DNA from: an uncultured Bacteroidales bacterium
GTDB lineage: Bacteria > Bacteroidota > Bacteroidia > Bacteroidales > Bacteroidaceae
NCBI GenBank assembly: GCA_902798705.1
Contig: CADBXS010000005.1
Coordinates: 1-44,389, forward strand
DNA: 44,389 nt
Direction: 5' to 3'
The notes under the pieces were generated by a model. The model was not told the DNA's origin. It did no database searches and saw only the letters and a program-made list of their open reading frames with translations. Positions 43,569 to 44,389 of this stretch are shown here, in pieces. Within the stretch, counting starts at the first letter, position 1. Each line of letters opens with the position of its first letter. A program made the position numbers and the translations under genes.

Positions 43569-44389
43569 AGAGGAAGGCGGCTACTACAAGATTTCCACAA
43601 TGGTTGACGGCGTTGAGAAGTATATTCACACCAAATCCGGAAATGAAATCGAACTCAGCGACAGCGCGGATCTGTTCATGATTTCCCCTCTGGCAAATAA
43701 TCTGTATTATTTCAAGAACAAAGATGAAAACAAGTGGCTGCAGCATTCGGGCAGCGGTAACGGTATCAGATACTACACGTCAAATTCGAACGCCACGAAT
43801 TCGAAAATCAAGATCGTGTTTGCGGATTCGATGGATCTGCCCGACGACTATTACCACCTCAACGGCAAGAGCTACGGACTTATGAACTATCCGGGCGGTA
43901 CTGTCGGATGTGCGTTTATGGCTCAGGACAGCGGCAATTCCCTTTCGATGCTTTCGCTGAATGTCCGCAGAGAAACAGGCAGCGAGACCCTGTACGTTGC
44001 CGAAGACAGCGACATTACCATGTGGACGTTCCACTATGTTTCCGATACGGATTATAAGCTTTCGACAACCGTAAACGGCGAAACGAAGTATCTGAATATC
44101 GGCAGCACGCTTTCGCTTGTCAACGAAAATCAGGCGTCGTTGATCACTGTGTCCTCGGACGCTCAAAATCACCTTAAGCTGTCTGCCAACGGTAAATCCG
44201 TCACATATAGTGCAGATGGATTTGTCAGCGCTGCCACCTCGGGCAACAACAAAAATCAACTGCTCCATCTGGTTGAGCTGTCGGAGCTTACGCTTCAGGA
44301 CTATATCACCTATTACGCGGACAAGGTGAGCGTTTCAGAGGTTGAGGACGGCGCGAAAGTAATTGTCTATACCCGCGTATGGAACGATA
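43489..44389 (+). CDS. Fragment of a Firmicutes-like extracellular protein (probable chimeric contig end)
   Basis: The plus frame is open from 43489 to the end of the window. From 'LNENGALIETGNPSAASIWF' onward it reads as a coherent protein: 'FKEEGGYYKISTMVDGVEKY', 'LANNLYYFKNKDENKWLQHS', 'YHLNGKSYGLMNYPGG', 'YKLSTTVNGETKYLNIGSTL' and 'KVSVSEVEDGAKVIVYTRVW'. These repeated small domains, and the last motif, recall large cell-wall-anchored proteins of Ruminococcaceae/Lachnospiraceae with pilin- or Cna-like domains. Codon use is richer in GGC, GCG and ATC than the rest of the window. It has no start or stop here, and the strand flips relative to the gene it interrupts. Confidence 0.7.

Noticed and set aside
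43552..44268. Minus-strand open frames at the window end
   Set aside because: They are the complement of the continuous plus-strand protein of the foreign segment and show no domain features.
1..44389. tRNA or rRNA genes, transposases and phage genes
   Set aside because: I looked for tRNA arms, integrase and transposase motifs and found none.

Overview
The window reads as a chromosomal contig from a member of the order Bacteroidales, most likely Prevotella or a close relative. The evidence is the repeated TAnnTTTG promoter element upstream of many genes, families typical of that order (DUF4251 lipoprotein, HU-CCDC81/SPOR protein, DUF5723-like barrel, SPFH plus ribbon-helix-helix pair), short 'DLQGKK...NGNKYLIK'-type tails on secreted proteins, and pectin-degrading enzymes. 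The species is an inference. The last ~0.9 kb (from about 43,500) does not belong to the same genome: it reads as part of a Firmicutes-like surface protein and is probably an assembly chimera.

Layout. 1-6,962: 5'-truncated beta-propeller protein, a GH94 cellobiose-type phosphorylase, a TerB/J-domain co-chaperone, a 550-bp repeat-bearing gap, and a YhcC-type radical SAM protein. 6,963-12,133: ribosomal cluster rplM-rpsI-rpsB-tsf with structured leaders, then an OmpA-like outer-membrane protein. 12,238-14,799 (minus): polygalacturonase, lipoprotein and uracil-DNA-glycosylase-like gene in one apparent operon. 14,907-24,913 (plus): tRNA nucleotidyltransferase with an in-frame repeat insertion, SPFH protein and small RHH regulator, GH105 hydrolase, sppA, lpxK, a remnant of purine-nucleoside phosphorylase, thiL, and a MORN/GH25 protein. 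25,078-28,053: Na/phosphate symporter and two lipoproteins. 28,158-32,517 (minus): PL1 pectate lyase and a GH28-GH105 fusion whose GH28 half has lost its catalytic core. 32,746-42,253: secreted proteins, an LRR protein, HU-CCDC81/SPOR and FHA proteins, two AraC regulators with a PBP4-type peptidase, and a DUF5723-like barrel with its truncated partner gene.

Functionally, the window spreads a pectin pathway over several loci: PL1 and GH28 cut the galacturonan backbone and GH105 removes unsaturated galacturonate from oligomers. No SusC/SusD pair is present. Envelope maintenance is the second theme (LpxK, SppA, PBP4, GH25, OmpA-like, SPOR).

The most unusual signal is non-coding. Four short tandem arrays, with four unrelated sequences, lie in three intergenic gaps (5,805-5,944; 16,489-16,552; 35,288-35,419; 35,492-35,579), and all repeat at exactly 22 bp. 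The period is conserved while the sequence is not, which suggests a shared mechanism or function that I cannot name.
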